Shown here piece after piece: positions 8,862 to 18,121 of a stretch of 64,000 nt of DNA. The notes beneath the pieces were generated by a model. That model did not search any database. It saw only the letters and a program-made list of their open reading frames with translations, and was not told the origin of the DNA. Positions within the stretch are counted from its first letter, which is position 1, and the number at the start of each line of letters is the position of its first letter. The DNA is from Candidatus Rhodoblastus alkanivorans. GTDB lineage: Bacteria; Pseudomonadota; Alphaproteobacteria; Rhizobiales; Beijerinckiaceae. The translations under genes were made by a program, and so were the position numbers. The stretch is from assembly GCF_022760755.1 (NCBI RefSeq), contig NZ_JAIVFP010000001.1, positions 3,018,001 to 3,082,000 on the forward strand. Reading direction: 5' to 3'.

Positions 8862-11061
8862 TCTTGTTCCGTCCGGCCCGCTTCAGCAGGCTCTTGGGGC
8901 TTGATTCGCTGAGGGATTTGCCGCGCCCGGACAGCGAGGGATTGGTCATGAAATATTTGTGCACGTTGAACGGCTCCTCGTTCGGGCCACATTCGATGCG
9001 CACGCTCGAACCGTCGGAAAGGATGCGATAGGATTGCTGGTTGTCGATCAGATTGGCGACCAGAATCTGCTCAAGCACCTGTTCGTGGGTCGTCGGATTG
9101 GTCACCGGCATCAAAACCTCGACGCGCCGGTCGAGATTGCGCTGCATGAGGTCGGCCGAGGAAATATAGACCGCCGCCTTGGGATGCGGCAGGCCGTGGC
9201 CGTCGCCGAAGGCGTAGATGCGGGAATGTTCCAGGAAACGGCCGATCACCGATTTCACGCGGATGTCTTCGGAAAGGCCCGGCACGCCCGGGCGCAGGCA
9301 GCATATGCCGCGCACGACGAGTTCGATCGCCACCCCGGCCTGGCTCGCCTGGTAAAAGGCGTCGATGATTTCGGGATCGACCAAGGCGTTGCATTTGGCC
9401 CAGATCGCGGCGGGACGGCCCGCCTGGGCGTGGGCGATTTCCTGCGCGACATGGTCGAGCAGCTTTTTTTTGAGCGAGATGGGAGAGACCGCCATCCGCT
9501 CCAGCCCCGCCGGCTCGGCGTAGCCGGTGATGAAATTGAAGATGCGCGACACGTCGCGGCCGATCGCGGGCTCGGCGGTGAACAGCGAAATGTCAGTATA
9601 GATCTTGGCGGTGATCGGGTGGTAATTGCCGGTCCCGATATGGCAATAGGTGACGAGCGAGCCCCCCTCGCGGCGCACGACCATCGACAATTTGGCATGG
9701 GTTTTCAGCTCGATGAAGCCGAACACGACCTGCGCGCCGGCGCGCTCAAGGTCGCGCGCCCAGCGGATATTGGCCTCCTCGTCGAAGCGCGCCTTCAGCT
9801 CCACCAGCGCCGTCACCGATTTGCCCGCTTCGGCCGCCTCGACCAGGGCGCGCACGATGGGGCTGTCGGACGATGTGCGGTAAAGCGTCTGCTTGATGGC
9901 GACGACATTGGGGTCGCGCGCCGCCTGCATCAGGAACTGAACCACCACGTCGAAAGATTCGTAAGGGTGGTGGACGACGAGGTCCTTCTGCTTGATGGCC
10001 AGAAAACAATCGCCGCCATTGTCGCGCACCCGCTCGGGGAAGCGCGCGGCGTAGGAGGTGAATTTGAGATCCGGGCGTGGCAGGCCGACGACCTCGGACA
10101 GGTCCTTCATCGCCAGCATGCCGTCGAGCGCGATGATTTCTTCCGCCTGGACGTCGAGTTCCTCGGCGACGAAGGCGCGCAGACCGGGCGGCATGTGCGA
10201 ATCGGTTTCGAGCCGGATCACCGAGCCGCGCCGGCGCCGCTTCAGCGCCGTTTCGAACAGGCGCACCAGATCTTCGGCCTCTTCCTCGACTTCGAGATCG
10301 CTGTCGCGGATCACCCGGAAGAGGCCCTGCGCCTTCACCTGATAGCCGGGGAACAATTTCTGGACATGGGTGAAGATCGCCGCTTCGAGCAATACCAGCC
10401 GCACGCCCGCGCCGGGCGAATCGGGCAGGCGGATGAAGCGGTCGATCTTGCTCGGCATGCGGACCAGCGCCTTCATCCGCGACCCGGTCGGGCCGTGGAC
10501 GAGATCGAAGGCCAGCGTCAGGCCGAGATTGGGGATGAAGGGGAAGGGATGGGCCGGATCGACCGCGAGCGGCGTCAGAATCGGAAAGATATGCAGGAAG
10601 AAATGATCGTCGAGCCAGAGCCTCTCGCTCTTGCTGAGCGTGGCGGGATCGACGAAGGAGACATTTTCCGCCTTCAGATCCTCCTCCAACTGGCGCCATA
10701 GCCTGACCTGGATATCGGCAAGCTCCGAAACTCGGGCGTTGATGAGCGGCAATTGCTCGGCGGGAATCAGGCCATCGTCCGACGGCGCCTCGACGCCGCT
10801 GCGCAACTGCCCGCGAATGCCGGCGACGCGGACCATGAAGAATTCGTCGAGATTATTGGCGGAGATCGAGACGAAGCGCACGCGCTCCAGCAGCGGATGG
10901 GCGGCGTTGGCGGCCTCCAACAGGACCCGGCGGTTGAACTCCAGCCAGGACAGTTCGCGATTGATGAATCTTTTGGGCGACGCGCGCAGAGCCTCCCCCG
11001 TCAGCAGATTATCGCCTGCCGGCGGCGCCCCGGCTTCCAGCATTTCCATCGCCTCGGTCAT
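8854..11061 (-). CDS. ppk: Polyphosphate kinase 1
   Basis: A 735-residue PPK1, which polymerises the ATP gamma-phosphate into polyphosphate. The N-terminal helical domain carries [16 protein letters not shown], and the centre [14 protein letters not shown]. The active-site His lies in [15 protein letters not shown], and [11 protein letters not shown] follows. The C-terminal region has [15 protein letters not shown]. All hallmark residues are present and the length is normal. It is downstream of hdaA (72 bp) and overlaps ppx, on the minus strand. Confidence 0.96.
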   Translation of the reverse strand: MTEAMEMLEAGAPPAGDNLLTGEALRASPKRFINRELSWLEFNRRVLLEAANAAHPLLERVRFVSISANNLDEFFMVRVAGIRGQLRSGVEAPSDDGLIPAEQLPLINARVSELADIQVRLWRQLEEDLKAENVSFVDPATLSKSERLWLDDHFFLHIFPILTPLAVDPAHPFPFIPNLGLTLAFDLVHGPTGSRMKALVRMPSKIDRFIRLPDSPGAGVRLVLLEAAIFTHVQKLFPGYQVKAQGLFRVIRDSDLEVEEEAEDLVRLFETALKRRRRGSVIRLETDSHMPPGLRAFVAEELDVQAEEIIALDGMLAMKDLSEVVGLPRPDLKFTSYAARFPERVRDNGGDCFLAIKQKDLVVHHPYESFDVVVQFLMQAARDPNVVAIKQTLYRTSSDSPIVRALVEAAEAGKSVTALVELKARFDEEANIRWARDLERAGAQVVFGFIELKTHAKLSMVVRREGGSLVTYCHIGTGNYHPITAKIYTDISLFTAEPAIGRDVSRIFNFITGYAEPAGLERMAVSPISLKKKLLDHVAQEIAHAQAGRPAAIWAKCNALVDPEIIDAFYQASQAGVAIELVVRGICCLRPGVPGLSEDIRVKSVIGRFLEHSRIYAFGDGHGLPHPKAAVYISSADLMQRNLDRRVEVLMPVTNPTTHEQVLEQILVANLIDNQQSYRILSDGSSVRIECGPNEEPFNVHKYFMTNPSLSGRGKSLSESSPKSLLKRAGRNKND

Positions 11062-11133
11062 GTTTCCTCGTCGCCTGTTTCGGCCAGATCTGCGATCGTT
11101 GTGTGACAGATTTTGCCGGGACGGCGCGATCCG

Positions 11134-11820
11134 TCAATGGTCTTCATCATCCGCGACCGGCGCGGCGGCCAGAAGTTCGGCCGCCAGGGCGCGGGTGACC
11201 GGCCGCCCGCGCGCGAGGCCTTCCGCGTCGAGCGCCGCGACAATCGCCTGTGCCGCAGCGAAAGACCGCTCCAGACGCGGGACGAGAAAATCGATGAGAT
11301 TGGCCTCGACCTTGATCTGGCGATCATGGAACAATTTGACCAAAATCGCGCGCAAAAAATCCTCGTCCGGCTGCTCAAGCGCGACCATGGGCGCGCGGCG
11401 CAGGCGCGACAGCAGGTCTTTCGTGCGCAGCTCCCAGGCGTCGGGCGCCTTGCGCGCGGTGAGGAGCAGAAAGGTCCCGTGCTCCATCGCCAGATTGATC
11501 AGATGGAACAATTCGGTCTCGCGCAGCGGCGGCTCGTCGGCGTCCTCGACGAGCAGCGCCGGCGCCCCGGCGAGACCGGGCAGCGCGGCCAGATCGAGCT
11601 TTTGCGCCGGAAGAATGGTCGCGCCCGCGCGCCGCGCCCAGATCGCGCCGAGATGGCTTTTTCCCGAGCCCTGCGGCCCGGTCAGCAGCAGCAGGCGATG
11701 CGGCCAGTCCGGCCACAACCGCAGCAGCGCCAACGCCTTTGCGTTCGACGGCGCGGCCAAAAAATCCTCGTCGGCGTAATTCGGCCGATGCGGCAGATCG
11801 AGCGGCAATTGCCGGATCAT
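11134..11820 (-). CDS. hdaA: HdaA, DnaA-related regulatory inactivator of replication initiation
   Basis: A 228-residue AAA+ protein similar to the DnaA central domain and lacking a DnaA DNA-binding domain, as in alphaproteobacterial HdaA, which promotes hydrolysis of DnaA-bound ATP through the sliding clamp. The N-terminal MIRQLPLDLP matches the clamp-binding type (QLPLDL). Walker A is GPQGSGKS at about 48-55, a Walker-B-like LLVEDADEP is near 89-97, and a sensor-like LLLTARKAP is near 118. It overlaps the AI-2E family gene by 4 bp. Confidence 0.9.
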   Translation of the reverse strand: MIRQLPLDLPHRPNYADEDFLAAPSNAKALALLRLWPDWPHRLLLLTGPQGSGKSHLGAIWARRAGATILPAQKLDLAALPGLAGAPALLVEDADEPPLRETELFHLINLAMEHGTFLLLTARKAPDAWELRTKDLLSRLRRAPMVALEQPDEDFLRAILVKLFHDRQIKVEANLIDFLVPRLERSFAAAQAIVAALDAEGLARGRPVTRALAAELLAAAPVADDEDH

Positions 11821-12923
11821 GCGGCGTCGAGGCCCACGCCGCTGAACAAGGAGCTCTGCTTGTAGCGCTTGATGACGAAGCGGATCAGCACGCCCATGGC
11901 GGCGGCGAGCGGCACGGCGATGATCATGCCGGCGAAGCCCATCAGATTGGCGAAGGCGAACAAAGCGAAAATGAGCCAGACGGGGTGAAGGCCAACGGAC
12001 TCGCCGACCAGTTTCGGCGAAAGCACGTTGCCCTCAAGAAACTGGCCGGATCCCACCACCAGAAGCGCCAGACCCAGCAGGCCGAGATGCGGCCAGCCCT
12101 GAACGACGGCGACGATCACCGAAAAAACCAGGGCGATGGTCGAGCCGACATAGGGGATGAAGCTCAAGAATCCCGCCGAAATGCCGATGAAGAACCCGAA
12201 ATTCAGCCCGATCAGGCTCAAGCCCACGCCGTACCAGGCGCCGAGGAACAGGCAGACCAGCGACTGCCCACGCAGGAATCCGGAAAGCGCCCGGTCGATC
12301 TCGACGGAAATTGCGAAGACGGTGGCGCGGTAGCGCGGCGGGATCAGGCTGCGGATGGTCGAGACCATCTCCGGCCAGGACAGAAGGAGATAGAAGGTCA
12401 CGACCGGGGTGACCACAGCCAAGGCGAGGAGCCCGACCAAAGCCTGACCGCCCGACCATAGCGAGCGCAGGAAATTACCGAGATATTGCGTGCCCTGCGA
12501 GAGGAAGCCGCCCAGCGACTTCTGAATTTCGTCGGCGGTGGCGGGCGCGTCGATGCCGAGCTTCTTGAGCCAGTCGCCGCCGTAACTATGCAGCAGGTGG
12601 GTGGTCTCGCCCACGATCAGACTCTGCAGCTTGTTGGCGTATTCGGGCAGGGATTCCGCGAAGCCGATGAGCTGCCGGCCGAGAATCGGGCCGAACGCGA
12701 ACATCATCACCACCACCACCACCAGGAAAATGGCGAGGATAACGAGGGTCGCGGCGAGGCGGTTCAGCCCCAGCCTTTGCAGGCGCGACACCACCGGGTC
12801 GAGCACATAGCCGAGCGCGAGCGACGCGATGAAGGGCGCAAGCACATTGGCGAACATATAGCAGGCGAAGCCGAACAGCAGCAGCACTGCCAGCCAGAAA
12901 GCGATCTGCCACTCCATCCGCAT
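11817..12923 (-). CDS. AI-2E family transporter (PerM/YdiK-like membrane protein)
   Basis: A 368-residue integral membrane protein of the AI-2E exporter superfamily, which includes PerM and TqsA-like proteins. Two or three N-terminal helices are followed by an amphipathic periplasmic region (about 70-150) and a C-terminal set of helices with GFLSFIPYVGSTIALV, a signature of the family. The transported substrate cannot be inferred; many members are ion or proton antiporters rather than AI-2 exporters. Its stop overlaps hdaA (ATGA), and it lies 19 bp after the phosphatidyltransferase gene, so it is part of the five-gene minus operon. Confidence 0.88.
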   Translation of the reverse strand: MRMEWQIAFWLAVLLLFGFACYMFANVLAPFIASLALGYVLDPVVSRLQRLGLNRLAATLVILAIFLVVVVVMMFAFGPILGRQLIGFAESLPEYANKLQSLIVGETTHLLHSYGGDWLKKLGIDAPATADEIQKSLGGFLSQGTQYLGNFLRSLWSGGQALVGLLALAVVTPVVTFYLLLSWPEMVSTIRSLIPPRYRATVFAISVEIDRALSGFLRGQSLVCLFLGAWYGVGLSLIGLNFGFFIGISAGFLSFIPYVGSTIALVFSVIVAVVQGWPHLGLLGLALLVVGSGQFLEGNVLSPKLVGESVGLHPVWLIFALFAFANLMGFAGMIIAVPLAAAMGVLIRFVIKRYKQSSLFSGVGLDAA

Positions 12924-12942
12924 GGCCGCGTTCCCTCGCCGC

Positions 12943-13491
12943 TCAGGCGCTCATATGCGTTACCCATCGCCTGAAATAGGCCGCGAGCGAGGCCAAGGTC
13001 AATGCCGCGACGGCCCATTGTCCGGCCGTCGCCCACAGGCCGAGCGGCCAGTTGAAGGCGAGCGCGGCGAGAACCGCGGCGACCAGGCCGATCTGGCCGA
13101 AAGTATTGGCCTTGGATATCCACAAGGGCTTGATTTTCATGGGCCTGTCCAAAAGCCACGCCAGGATGACCGCGCCGATGATCATGACGTCGCGCGAGAC
13201 CACCAGCAGGGCGAGCGCCATCGGCAGTTGCCCGACGATCGCCAGCGCCACGTAATCGCAGATCAGCAGGGCCTTGTCGGCGATGGCGTCGAGATAGGCG
13301 CCGAGTTCCGAGCGCAAGTCGAAACGCCGCGCCACCCAACCGTCAACGGCGTCCGACGCGCCGGCGACGACGAAAATGATCAGGGCCTCGGTCCAGCGCC
13401 GCGACGCGATCATGTCGACGCTGACCGGGACAAGAATCAGCCGCCCCAGACTGATGAGATTTGGCAGGAAGGCGAACCATGTTCTGTTCAT
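12943..13491 (-). CDS. CDP-alcohol phosphatidyltransferase family protein
   Basis: A 182-residue polytopic membrane enzyme with the CDP-alcohol phosphotransferase signature D-x2-DG-x2-AR-x8-G-x3-D-x3-D, visible from SDAVDGWVAR to YLDAIADK at about residues 46-72. It transfers a phosphatidyl group from CDP-diacylglycerol to an alcohol. PgsA (glycerol-3-phosphate) or a cardiolipin-synthase-like role are both possible. ATG 13491 was chosen; longer in-frame readings run antisense over purM. It heads the operon leading to the AI-2E gene, hdaA, ppk and ppx, and is divergent from purM. Confidence 0.88.
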   Translation of the reverse strand: MNRTWFAFLPNLISLGRLILVPVSVDMIASRRWTEALIIFVVAGASDAVDGWVARRFDLRSELGAYLDAIADKALLICDYVALAIVGQLPMALALLVVSRDVMIIGAVILAWLLDRPMKIKPLWISKANTFGQIGLVAAVLAALAFNWPLGLWATAGQWAVAALTLASLAAYFRRWVTHMSA

Positions 13492-13629
13492 GATGGTCGA
13501 TTCGCTCGCACGCGCCCGTTTGACGATTATAGAGTCCGTGCGAAAGGGCCGGCAAGCGCCGCGGCGGCCGCGAGCCTTGCCAGCGCGGACGCGAGCGGCT
13601 AGAGCAACCACGTGAAAGAGAGACTTGGC

Positions 13630-14718
13630 ATGAAGAAGCCCGGCGAAAAGACCGCGGGACTCACTTATTCGCAGGCCGGCGTGGACATAGACGCGGGCGC
13701 GCGCATGGTCGATCTGATCAAGCCTTTGGTGCGCGCCACGAGGCGGCGGGGAGCCGACGCCGAGATCGGCGGCTTCGGCGGCCTGTTCGACCTCAAGGCC
13801 GCAGGCTTTTCCGATCCGATCCTGGTCGCTGCCAATGACGGCGTCGGCACCAAGGTCAAGATCGCCGTCGAAACCGGCATCCACGGCACGGTCGGGATCG
13901 ACCTCGTCGCCATGTGCGTCAACGATCTCGTTGTGCAGGGCGCCGAGCCCCTGTTCTTCCTCGACTATTTCGCTACCGGCAAGCTGAATCCGGAAACCGG
14001 CTCCGAAATCGTCAAGGGCATAGCGGCCGGCTGCCTGGAGGCCGGCGCCGCGCTGATCGGCGGCGAGACCGCCGAAATGCCCGGCGTCTATCAGGGCGGC
14101 GATTACGACCTCGCCGGCTTCGCCGTCGGCGCCGCCGAGCGCGGTGACCTTTTGCCGCGCCGCGATATTTCCGCCGGTGACGTGCTGTTCGGCCTGCCGT
14201 CCTCCGGCGTCCATTCCAACGGCTTTTCGCTGGTGCGCAAGATCGTCGAGCGCACGCAGCTCAAATGGACCGATCCTGCGCCCTTCGCGCCGGGCAAAAG
14301 CCTCGCCGAGGCCCTGCTCGAACCGACCCGCATCTATGTGAAGCCCCTGCTCACGGCCCTGCGGAAGACCCAGGCGATCAAGGCCTTTGCCCATATCACC
14401 GGCGGCGGCTTTCCGGAGAATATTCCGCGCGTGCTTCCCGCCGGCCTTGGCGCCCAGGTCCATCTCGACGCGATTCCGGTCCTGCCGGTGTTCAAATGGC
14501 TTGCGGCGGAAGGCGGGGTGGTCGAGCGCGAAATGCTGCGGACGTTCAACTGCGGGATCGGCATGATCGTCGTCGCCGAATTTTCGCGCGCGGCGGAAGT
14601 CGAGGAAGCTTTGCACGAATCGGGCGAAGCCCCGGCGCGGCTCGGCCATGTCATCGCCGCCCAAGGGATCGCTGGCATGGGCGAGCGCGTCGCCTTCGAC
14701 GGAAAGCTCGCGCTGTGA
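13630..14718 (+). CDS. purM: Phosphoribosylformylglycinamidine cyclo-ligase
   Basis: AIR synthetase, fifth step of purine synthesis. About 362 residues with [14 protein letters not shown] at the N-terminus, then [53 protein letters not shown] and [13 protein letters not shown], all standard PurM blocks. ATG 13630 has a GAGAG-type ribosome site just upstream; GTG 13612 in the same frame is an alternative. Its stop overlaps the purN start (GTGA), so the two genes are coupled. Confidence 0.95.
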   Translation: MKKPGEKTAGLTYSQAGVDIDAGARMVDLIKPLVRATRRRGADAEIGGFGGLFDLKAAGFSDPILVAANDGVGTKVKIAVETGIHGTVGIDLVAMCVNDLVVQGAEPLFFLDYFATGKLNPETGSEIVKGIAAGCLEAGAALIGGETAEMPGVYQGGDYDLAGFAVGAAERGDLLPRRDISAGDVLFGLPSSGVHSNGFSLVRKIVERTQLKWTDPAPFAPGKSLAEALLEPTRIYVKPLLTALRKTQAIKAFAHITGGGFPENIPRVLPAGLGAQVHLDAIPVLPVFKWLAAEGGVVEREMLRTFNCGIGMIVVAEFSRAAEVEEALHESGEAPARLGHVIAAQGIAGMGERVAFDGKLAL

Positions 14719-15368
14719 CGAAAAACCGCAAGCGCGTCGGCGTTCTGATCTCGGGGCGCGGCTCGAATATGCGTGCGCTGGTCGAGGCGGCGCGCGCGCC
14801 CGATTTCCCTGCCGAAATCGGGGTCGTCCTGTCCAATGTACCCGACGTCGCTGGCCTCGATTTCGCGAGGGCGGAAGGAATCACGACCGCCGTCGTCGCC
14901 CACAAGTCGTTTCCCGACCGGGAGAGTTTTGAGCGCGCGATGCATGAGACGCTGATCGGCCATGGCGCCGAACTCATCTGCCTCGCCGGTTTCATGCGCA
15001 TTCTGACGCCCTGGTTCGTCAGCCAATGGCGCGACCGCATGCTCAACATCCACCCCGCCCTGCTGCCGTCCTATCGCGGCCTGCACACCCATGAGCGTGC
15101 GCTTGCCGAGGGCGTGAAGATCCACGGCGCCACCGTCCATTTCGTCGCGCCGGAAATGGACGCCGGCCCGATCATCGTGCAGGCCGCCGTGCCGGTGCTG
15201 CGCGACGACACGCCCGAGGCGCTTGCCGCGCGCGTGCTGGCTCAGGAACATCGCATCTATCCGCTGGCGCTGAAACTCGTCGCCAGCGGCGCCGCGCGGG
15301 TCGAGGGCGCGCGGGTCCTGGTCGAGGGCGAGCCGCCTGCCCCGGACGCCCTGCTCTGGCCGCAATAA
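14715..15368 (+). CDS. purN: Phosphoribosylglycinamide formyltransferase
   Basis: GAR transformylase (10-formyl-THF dependent), third step of purine synthesis, 217 residues. It has the phosphate loop ISGRGSNM near the N-terminus, then LAGFMRIL, the catalytic [12 protein letters not shown], and MDAGPII with the conserved Asp. The GTG start at 14715 overlaps the purM stop. A longer open frame upstream runs through purM out of register and is not coding. Directly downstream lies a 41-bp tandem repeat array. Confidence 0.95.
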   Translation: MTKNRKRVGVLISGRGSNMRALVEAARAPDFPAEIGVVLSNVPDVAGLDFARAEGITTAVVAHKSFPDRESFERAMHETLIGHGAELICLAGFMRILTPWFVSQWRDRMLNIHPALLPSYRGLHTHERALAEGVKIHGATVHFVAPEMDAGPIIVQAAVPVLRDDTPEALAARVLAQEHRIYPLALKLVASGAARVEGARVLVEGEPPAPDALLWPQ

Positions 15369-15533
15369 CAAGCGAGCAGTTGGCGTACGCCAGAGCGAGC
15401 GCCCAAACGCAAGCGAGCAATTGGCGTACGCCAGAGCGAGCGCCCAAACACCAGCGAGCGGTTGGCGCGTACCGGGAGCGGTCGGCGAATGCCGGAGCGA
15501 CCGGCGTTCAACGCCAGAGCGAGCGCCAAAAAA
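15369..15533 (+). repeat. 41-bp tandem repeat array after purN
   Basis: Two nearly identical 41-bp units, 15369-15409 and 15410-15450, start one base after the purN stop codon. Decayed copies continue to about 15533. Each full unit contains the perfect 12-bp palindrome TGGCGTACGCCA and the motif CAGAGCGAGCGCC, which reappears at the end of the array. No protein-like frame crosses it. Possible roles are transcription termination or attenuation, a protein-binding array, or a small mobile palindromic repeat family; sequence alone does not decide. Confidence 0.85.
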
Positions 15534-15593
15534 CTTCTATGAATTGACGCCTGAAATCGCAGGCCTCAAGCTGAGGCGCGAGAGGAGGCGTTC

Positions 15594-16298
15594 ATGATCA
15601 CGCTCCATGCGTTCGGACCTTCGATGGGCCTTCCCGACGGCAGCCCCTTCGTGATGAAGGCGATGATTCTTCTGCAAATGGCCGGCCTCGACTATGCGGC
15701 GAAACCGGACGCCCCGTTCAACGCCCCCAAGGGCAAATTGCCCTATATCGAGGACGACGGCGAAAAAATCGCGGATTCCACTTTCATCCGCTTCCACATC
15801 GAGAAGAAATACGGCTTCGATTACGATTCCGGCCTAATCCCGGAGCAGAAGGCGACGGGCTGGGCGCTGGAAAAACTCTGCGAAGACCATCTCTATTGGC
15901 TGGTTCTGATCGACCGCTGGCTCGACGACGAAAATTTCGCCAAGGGGCCGGCGCATTTCTTCGATACGGCGCCGGCGCTGCTGCGGCCATTTCTGCGCAA
16001 CATGGTGCGCGGCAAGATCCGCAAGGCGGCGCATTCCCAGGGCCTGTTTCGCCATAATGCCGAAGAACGGCGCGAACTCGCGCGGCGCGGCGTCGGCGCC
16101 TGCGCGGCGCTGCTCGGCGACAAGCCTTATCTTTTCGGCGATCGACCGCACGGCGCCGACGCGACCCTCGGCGCCTTCGCGATGACCGGGCTTTCTCCGC
16201 TTTTCAAGAGCACGGCGCGCGACGAGATGGAAAAGGCGCCCAATCTCGTCGCCTATGGGCGGCGGATCGCGGAAAATTATTTCCCCGCCAAGATGTGA
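15594..16298 (+). CDS. Glutathione S-transferase-like protein (metaxin/Fax type)
   Basis: A 234-residue GST-fold protein of the metaxin/failed-axon-connections type. The N-terminal thioredoxin-like part contains SPFVMKAMILLQMAGLDY and GKLPYIEDDGEKIADS. The C-terminal helical part ends with LFGDRPHGADATLGAF and a typical late helix. Bacterial members have no agreed substrate. AGGAGG is present a few bases before the ATG. It ends against the terminator of the convergent RlpA-like gene. Confidence 0.82.
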   Translation: MITLHAFGPSMGLPDGSPFVMKAMILLQMAGLDYAAKPDAPFNAPKGKLPYIEDDGEKIADSTFIRFHIEKKYGFDYDSGLIPEQKATGWALEKLCEDHLYWLVLIDRWLDDENFAKGPAHFFDTAPALLRPFLRNMVRGKIRKAAHSQGLFRHNAEERRELARRGVGACAALLGDKPYLFGDRPHGADATLGAFAMTGLSPLFKSTARDEMEKAPNLVAYGRRIAENYFPAKM

Positions 16299-16325
16299 AA
16301 AAGGGCCGCCCCGGCGGGCGGCCCT
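16298..16325 (-). terminator. Rho-independent terminator of the RlpA-like gene
   Basis: Ten-base-pair GC-rich stem, 16302-16311 with 16316-16325 (loop CGGC). On the minus strand it is followed by a run of five T. It sits 33 bp after the RlpA-like stop codon and at the end of the convergent GST gene, which it may also help terminate. Confidence 0.85.
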
Positions 16326-16357
16326 CGCATTCCCTTGGTTTTCCCGTTCGAAAGGGA

Positions 16358-16696
16358 TCAGAGCGTCGAAACGCGAACGCGGGCGACGCCTGCATGGCGC
16401 ATGCCCAGAACGCCCGCCGCGCCCTTGGAGACGTCGATGATCCGGCCGCGCACGAAGGGGCCGCGATCGTTGATCGTCACTACGGCCGACCGGCCATTGG
16501 AAAGATTGGTGACGCGCACCTTGGAGCCAAAGGGCAGCCACTTGTGAGCCGCCGTCATGGCCCCGACATGGCCGCCGCTGGCGGTCCGTCCGCTGCCGGA
16601 ATAGTAGGAGGCCTTACCGGACCAGGATTGCGCTTGAACAGGGAGAGAAAGGAATGAAACGCTGAGACACGCACACACAATAGCTAATTTCTTCAA
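16358..16696 (-). CDS. RlpA-like septal ring lytic transglycosylase domain protein
   Basis: A small exported double-psi beta-barrel protein of about 112 residues. I chose TTG 16696 because GGAGG lies 8 bp upstream (complement of 16705-16709) and the product then starts as a classical signal peptide, MKKLAIVCACLSVSFLSLPVQA, cleaved before QSW. The mature part has GKASYYSGSGRTASGG, MTAAHKWLPFGSKVRVTNL and NDRGPFVRGRIIDVS, the RlpA/DPBB blocks, but it lacks a SPOR domain. A longer ATG form at 16777 would bury the signal peptide. It probably acts on peptidoglycan in the periplasm. Confidence 0.85.
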   Translation of the reverse strand: MKKLAIVCACLSVSFLSLPVQAQSWSGKASYYSGSGRTASGGHVGAMTAAHKWLPFGSKVRVTNLSNGRSAVVTINDRGPFVRGRIIDVSKGAAGVLGMRHAGVARVRVSTL

Positions 16697-17044
16697 TGCC
16701 CACACCTCCGTATTGTTAACGATGAGACAGGCATCTCCGCCAAATCTGGCATAAAAATGACAAAACAAAATCGCCAATATTTTGCGTAATATTCATTTAT
16801 TTTGCTAATTTGTATTACTATATTTATACCTAATTTTACATTTGTTATCGCTTTATGGCGATATAATTTTTTATTTGCTGGCATGTTTTATCACTATACG
16901 CATGCAGTTTGAGAGAGTCAGGGCTTTCCCCTAAAGCAACGTTCGCGTTTTGCATTTCTAGTGATCACGGGAATGTGAAGTCGACGCAAACAAAAACGCC
17001 GGGCGTCAGCCCGGCGTCACAGAAATGAAATCTTGCAGCCGCTA
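16697..17044. other. AT-rich intergenic region between ndk and the RlpA-like gene
   Basis: About 350 bp without a gene. The stretch near 16740-16900 is strikingly AT-rich with many TA steps and TTTT/AAAA tracts, unlike the rest of the window, and forms the upstream region of the RlpA-like gene. The right end holds the ndk terminator. I see no repeat or RNA gene in it. Confidence 0.7.
16991..17017 (-). terminator. Rho-independent terminator of ndk
   Basis: Nine-base-pair stem, 16996-17004 with 17009-17017 (loop GTCA), followed on the minus strand by a T-run. It lies 28 bp beyond the ndk stop. Confidence 0.85.
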
Positions 17045-17467
17045 TCAGCCGACGATTTCGTTGCCCGCAAACCATTGCGCGATTTCCTGCGCCGCGGTCT
17101 CCGGCGCGTCGGAGCCATGAACCGAATTTTCGCCCATGTTCAGCGCGAATTCCTTGCGGATCGTGCCGGGCTCAGCCTTCTCCGGGTTGGTCGCGCCCAT
17201 CACCTCGCGGTAGCGCTTGATGGCGTCCTCGCCTTCCAGAACCTGAACCACGACCGGCGCCGCCGACATCTGCTCGACCAGCTCGCCGAAGAACGGCCGC
17301 TCCTTGTGCACGGCGTAAAAGGTCTCAGCCTGGCCGCGGGTCATGTGCACGCGCTTCTGGGCGACGATGCGCAGGCCGGCGGCCTCGATCTTCGCATTGA
17401 TCGCGCCGGTGAGGTTGCGGCGGGTCACGTCGGGCTTGAGGATGGAGAAAGTGCGTTCGATCGCCAT
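17045..17467 (-). CDS. ndk: Nucleoside diphosphate kinase
   Basis: Full-length 140-residue Ndk, which transfers phosphate between nucleoside tri- and diphosphates. It begins [12 protein letters not shown]. The active-site His is His117 in NSVHGSD, and the [14 protein letters not shown] region is present. It is monocistronic, with its own terminator. Confidence 0.96.
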   Translation of the reverse strand: MAIERTFSILKPDVTRRNLTGAINAKIEAAGLRIVAQKRVHMTRGQAETFYAVHKERPFFGELVEQMSAAPVVVQVLEGEDAIKRYREVMGATNPEKAEPGTIRKEFALNMGENSVHGSDAPETAAQEIAQWFAGNEIVG

Positions 17468-17763
17468 TGTGGGAATTCCGTTTCATGAAGAGGCGCCGCG
17501 CTTATAGACGCGGCGCCTGACCGGAGCAAGGGCGTGGCGCTTCCTCCTCCTTGGCGCCCGGCCCAAGAAAGCATTTGCGCGAGCAGCGGGTTAGGGTTCC
17601 CGGCTCCCGAAAGGAAAGGCCGATATCGAACCACACTGCCGACGGACACGCGCCGCAAGCCGCGGGTCGATGATCGGCGCGCGACCAGCGGCGCCATCCA
17701 CGCGTTGAAGCCAGACAGGCGTTGGTTCGACGCGCCGTCCGACTACGGTCCGAGGAAGAAGCT

Positions 17764-18099
17764 CTAGGCGAGGTCGAGGAAATTGCGGCCGGCGCGGTCT
17801 TCGACCTCGACGATCCACAGGTCGGGATCGAAGGTCATTTCCTTGGCGAGGCGCGCCTCTATCGCTGCGCTTTCGATCCATTCCTCGCCATGGGCGCGCG
17901 CGAAAAGTCGGGCGACGTCTTCGCGCGCTTCGCTTTGCGGCGCGGGGGCGAACAGGGCCGCGCTGCCGTCGAGGCGGTCGATCTTTACGAAAATCGCGCC
18001 CGCCTCCGGCGCGCCGCGCCGCCGCAGATAAGCGGCGACGTCGGCGCTGGCGCAGCGGCGCAGATAAGCCGAAACCCAGATGTCGGTGCGCAGGCGCAA
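17764..18099 (-). CDS. DUF1491 family protein
   Basis: A 111-residue protein of the alphaproteobacterial DUF1491 family, function unknown. Typical features are the N-terminal RLRTDIWVSAYLRRC, the GAIFVKIDRLDG strand, and the C-terminal DPDLWIVEVEDRAGRNFL. The start is TTG 18099. It lies 22 bp after the peptidoglycan-binding protein gene, as last gene of a three-gene minus operon. The 296 bp between it and ndk shows no gene. Confidence 0.8.
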   Translation of the reverse strand: MRLRTDIWVSAYLRRCASADVAAYLRRRGAPEAGAIFVKIDRLDGSAALFAPAPQSEAREDVARLFARAHGEEWIESAAIEARLAKEMTFDPDLWIVEVEDRAGRNFLDLA

Positions 18100-18121
18100 G
18101 GTCAGGCCTGCCTTCGCGCGG

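Noticed and set aside
8959-10701. A 580-codon open frame on the plus strand across ppk
   Set aside because: It is antisense to a perfectly conserved PPK1 gene and its Arg/Asp/Gly/His-rich product is what reversed high-GC codons give. The same applies to long antisense frames over the GntP gene, the oligopeptidase, scpA, degP, eutB, alkA and the histidine kinase.
13492-14664. Long N-terminal extension of the CDP-alcohol phosphatidyltransferase
   Set aside because: It is antisense to purM; the conserved protein starts at ATG 13491.
15369-15533. CRISPR array
   Set aside because: Units are directly adjacent with no unique spacers, and no cas genes occur anywhere in the window.
17540-17763. tRNA-like sequence between ndk and the DUF1491 gene (GGTTCGA near 17725)
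   Set aside because: No matching acceptor stem, anticodon arm or CCA-proximal pairing can be formed around it.
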